Under the pieces are notes generated by a model that did no database searches, was not told the DNA's origin, and saw nothing but the letters and a program-made list of their open reading frames with translations. Positions 16,036 to 18,124 of a DNA stretch of 18,124 bases are shown here, in pieces; positions within the stretch are counted from its first letter, which is position 1, and every line of letters starts with the position of its first letter. Made by a program: the position numbers and the translations under genes. Origin of the DNA: DATCDR01 sp036510575 (GTDB lineage: Bacteria; Actinomycetota; Acidimicrobiia; Acidimicrobiales; Bog-793); assembly GCA_036510575.1 (NCBI GenBank), contig DATCDR010000011.1:1-18124 (forward strand). Reading direction: 5' to 3'.

Positions 16036-16607
16036 GCTAGGGAGCCTCCCTGTTCAAGGACGGCCAATGCCGCCCGTATCGTCTCTGGATAGAGCTTCCG
16101 CTCCACAATCTTGATGCGCTCATGCAGCGACTCGGCCGTGTCATCGGGCAATACGGGGACCGCCTCCTGGGCCAGTATCACGCCTTCGTCGACTTCGAGC
16201 TCCGCGACGTGCACCGTACAGCCCGTCACCTTCACACCGGCGGCAAGTGCCTCATCGACGGCGTGCCAGCCTTTGAAGGCAGGAAGGAGCGCCGGATGCG
16301 TATTCAAGATCCTCGCCGGATAGGCGGCGTGTATCGGGGTGGCGAGAATCGTCCCGAAGCCAGCCATCACGACGAGATCGACGCGAAAAGGTGCCAGCGC
16401 CGAGACGACCTCGTGGGTGAAGCCCTCCCGATCGAAGGCCGACGAGAAATCCTTCCGCACGACGACGGCGACTGGCAGGCCCGCCTTGGCCGCGATCTCT
16501 TCGGCGCGACAGTGACGATCGACGAGCACGACCGCTATCGGCAGGTCCGCCTCTAGCAGCGCCTCGAGAAGGCTGCCGGTCCCAGAGGCGAGGACCGCGA
16601 TCTGCAT
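16032..16607 (-). CDS. purN: Phosphoribosylglycinamide (GAR) formyltransferase, 10-formyl-THF dependent
   Basis: 191 residues from ATG 16607. The catalytic triad is N102, H104 (NTHPALLP) and D140 (VDEG), with the same 38-residue spacing as N106/H108/D144 of E. coli PurN. The N-terminal phosphate loop ASGTGS replaces the usual GSGSNL-like form but keeps the glycine spacing. It formylates GAR in the third step of purine synthesis. purH follows with a 4-nt overlap, so translation is probably coupled. There is no Shine-Dalgarno; an extended -10 (TGGTAGCGT) ends 6 nt before the ATG, so a leaderless purNH message is likely, separate from glyA 289 nt upstream. Confidence 0.96.
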   Translation of the reverse strand: MQIAVLASGTGSLLEALLEADLPIAVVLVDRHCRAEEIAAKAGLPVAVVVRKDFSSAFDREGFTHEVVSALAPFRVDLVVMAGFGTILATPIHAAYPARILNTHPALLPAFKGWHAVDEALAAGVKVTGCTVHVAELEVDEGVILAQEAVPVLPDDTAESLHERIKIVERKLYPETIRAALAVLEQGGSLA

Positions 16608-16613
16608 GCCCGC

Positions 16614-16622
16614 ACGCTACCA
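16614..16622 (-). promoter_or_regulatory. Extended -10 promoter element for purN
   Basis: On the minus strand TGGTAGCGT has the TGn extension plus a TANNNT box and ends 6 nt before ATG 16607, so the start of transcription would coincide with the start codon. No good -35 is visible, as is common with extended -10 promoters. Confidence 0.42.
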
Positions 16623-16863
16623 GCGCGAACAACCCGCTCCCGGGCCGCAAAGTGACCTAATTCGAAGGATTGTTGCCGAAAAGAACGCATGCCTGCGGTC
16701 CCTTCCAAGAGCGGAACGCCGCGATCGTTGTCGCGGAGTCGAGTCGCGCTGCAGCGACGGTTCGTGCCTCCTGGACCGAGCCCAGCAAGGCCTCTGACGC
16801 CTGACCGACCGCCTATTCGACCCTGCGCACCGGCTCGTGGAGACCAGGCGCACGCGACGACAA

Positions 16864-16876
16864 CTCGGCCACCGAG
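16864..16876 (-). terminator. Weak hairpin after glyA
   Basis: CTCGG (16864-16868) and CCGAG (16872-16876) pair with a 3-nt loop, 20 nt past the glyA stop. In the direction of transcription TTGTCG follows. Short and weak; possible terminator. Confidence 0.25.
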
Positions 16877-16896
16877 CGCGACAGGGCGGGAAATGC

Positions 16897-18124
16897 CTAC
16901 CTGTCTGGGTAAGCAGGGTAGGCGCCAGCAAGCGTCCGTGCCCTCGCTGACAGCTCCGCATCAGGCCGCTGACCTGGGTTCGAGAGGGTCGCGACGAGAA
17001 TCTCGCCGAGCTCTCGAAACGCCACTTCGTCAAAGCCCCGCGTCGCTGATGACGTGGCGCCCAGACGAAGGCCCGAGCAACCGCCTTCTGGCGCAGGGTC
17101 ATACGCGATCCGCATCGCGTTCGCGTTCACACCAACCGCGTGCAGGCGATCGAGTCCTACTCTGGCGTCAAAGCTTTTCGAGGTGTCCAAAAGCACAAGG
17201 TGGACGTCGGTCCCTCCCGTTATGACGCGGATACCGGTCTCGCCCTCTGCTTCGACGAAGGCCGCTGCGATCGCCCTTGCCCCTGCGACTGTTCGCGTCA
17301 TCCGGTCGGCAAAGGCTGGCTTGGCAGCCAGGAGAAACGTCACCGCCATCCCGGCGATCACGTGCATCAGCGGCCCACCCTGGTTGCCGGGAAAGATCCC
17401 CTCGTCCACTCGCTTCGCCAGTGACTCCCGAGCGAGGATCGCGCCACCTCGTGCGCCACCGAGCGTCTTGTGGACCGTCATCGTGCAAACGTCGGCGAAC
17501 GGCACCGGATCTGGATGCGCTTTCCCGGCTACGAGCCCGGAGAAGTGCGCCATATCGCAGACGAGGTAGGCACCTACTTCGTCTGCGACGGCGCGAAACG
17601 CCGCGAAGTCGATCACGCGGGGATAACACGAGCCGCCGGCGAAGATGACCTTCGGCCTGTGCGCCTTCGCGATTGTCATGACCTCGTCCATGTCGATTCG
17701 CCGGTCATGTTCAGCTACGCCGTAGGAGGCGCCTCGATAGAACCTGCCAGCGGCGTGCTCGACGGAGTACTGCGTCGGATGGCCGCCCTGGTTGAAATCG
17801 AACCCAAGGATCGGGTCACCTGGCGAGGTGAGCCCGTGCAGCACCGCCTGATTCGCCGAGGAACCCGAGTACGGCTGCACGTTCGCGTGCTCGGCACCGA
17901 AGAGCGCCTTTAGCCGGTCGATGGCGAGCTGTTCCACGGCATCGACGTACTCACAGCCGTCGTACTCCCGATTCCCCGGGTAGCCATCCGCGTACTTATT
18001 CTGAAGCACCGACCCCTGCGCCTCGAGCACGGCGAGCGGCGCGAAGTTCTCCGAGGCGACGAGGTCCAACGTCGATTCCTGCCGAGCTGCCTCGGAGGTG
18101 ATCAGGGATGCAAGCTCTGGATCA
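16897..18124 (-). CDS. glyA: Serine hydroxymethyltransferase family protein (GlyA-like), variant active site; N-terminus outside window
   Basis: 408 residues are visible; the frame stays open to the right edge and the product is about 10-15 residues short at its N-terminus. The TTG at 18069 is internal (STLDLVASENF). Fold-type I PLP enzyme features are present: ASEN glutamate, DMAH (PLP-ring Asp and His), HK with the PLP lysine at 17467-17469, GGQGGP-like NQGGPLMHVIAG, and the carboxylate arginine in SGLRLG. Several near-invariant SHMT positions differ. GGHLTHG reads GGHPTQY, so the PLP-stacking histidine is glutamine (17770-17772). The tyrosine pair after GYPG reads EY, TTHKT reads TVHKT, and TSGxRxGTPA reads CSGLRLGATS. 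SHMT makes glycine and methylene-THF from serine, which fits purN, purH and folD downstream, but the variation leaves room for a related aldol-type reaction such as 2-methylserine chemistry. The symbol marks the family only. Confidence 0.85.
   Translation of the reverse strand, partial: DPELASLITSEAARQESTLDLVASENFAPLAVLEAQGSVLQNKYADGYPGNREYDGCEYVDAVEQLAIDRLKALFGAEHANVQPYSGSSANQAVLHGLTSPGDPILGFDFNQGGHPTQYSVEHAAGRFYRGASYGVAEHDRRIDMDEVMTIAKAHRPKVIFAGGSCYPRVIDFAAFRAVADEVGAYLVCDMAHFSGLVAGKAHPDPVPFADVCTMTVHKTLGGARGGAILARESLAKRVDEGIFPGNQGGPLMHVIAGMAVTFLLAAKPAFADRMTRTVAGARAIAAAFVEAEGETGIRVITGGTDVHLVLLDTSKSFDARVGLDRLHAVGVNANAMRIAYDPAPEGGCSGLRLGATSSATRGFDEVAFRELGEILVATLSNPGQRPDAELSARARTLAGAYPAYPDR

Larger units (their letters stand above)
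16608..16896 (-). other. 289-nt gap between glyA and purN, no confident gene
   Basis: The largest non-coding stretch in the window. It contains a small hairpin after glyA and the purN promoter-like box at its other end. A 51-codon minus-strand frame (about 16820 down to 16660) is alanine-rich with raised third-position GC, but it has only a TTG near its beginning and no proper ribosome site. No tRNA, riboswitch core or repeat was recognised. Confidence 0.5.

Noticed and set aside
16617..17225. Open frames on both strands spanning the glyA end and the gap before purN
   Set aside because: They overlap the C-terminal glyA coding sequence in other frames and are Arg/Ser-rich; no start signal supports them.

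Overview
The window is 18.1 kb of GC-rich, densely coding chromosome from what looks like an actinobacterium. The evidence is the Sdh1-type succinate dehydrogenase with one multi-helix anchor, the MoxR/ChlI-like ATPase plus VWA pair resembling mycobacterial Rv0958/Rv0959, an actinobacterial-type malate dehydrogenase, TANNNT promoter-like boxes and frequent GTG/TTG starts. A deep-branching class such as Acidimicrobiia is possible, but that is a guess. No mobile element, tRNA, rRNA, CRISPR array or phage gene was seen.

Layout. On the minus strand, 1-3393 holds an AAA+ ATPase followed 4 nt later by a VWA/MIDAS protein that runs off the left edge. Divergent from it, 3534-7453 on the plus strand is a tight sdhCAB operon (1-nt overlaps) followed by a small SCP2-like protein. 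From 7523 to the right edge all ten recognised genes lie on the minus strand. In transcription order they are glyA (5' end outside the window), purN, purH, folD, icd, a 3-hydroxyacyl-CoA/carnitine-dehydrogenase-like gene, a medium-chain dehydrogenase, mdh, a short MetE-family methyltransferase and a 52-residue coiled-coil protein. Most gaps are 50-160 nt and several hold hairpins, so this is probably several transcription units. Only purN-purH overlap.

How the genes fit together. Two housekeeping themes are interleaved. One is the TCA cycle: succinate dehydrogenase, NADP-type isocitrate dehydrogenase and malate dehydrogenase. The other is one-carbon and purine metabolism: GlyA (or a GlyA-like enzyme) would make methylene-THF, FolD would convert it to formyl-THF, PurN and PurH consume formyl-THF, and the MetE-like protein may be a methyl-transfer enzyme.

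I found no convincing undescribed multi-gene system. The best second looks are: a GlyA-family protein in which the histidine that normally stacks on PLP reads as glutamine, among other changes in near-invariant motifs; the Cys/His cluster in the SdhC anchor that fits a membrane-embedded Rieske-type centre; an SCP2-like protein tied to the sdh operon; a stand-alone MetE catalytic domain; and three genes without a Shine-Dalgarno whose start codons sit 6-8 nt after a TAGnnT box, suggesting leaderless transcripts.
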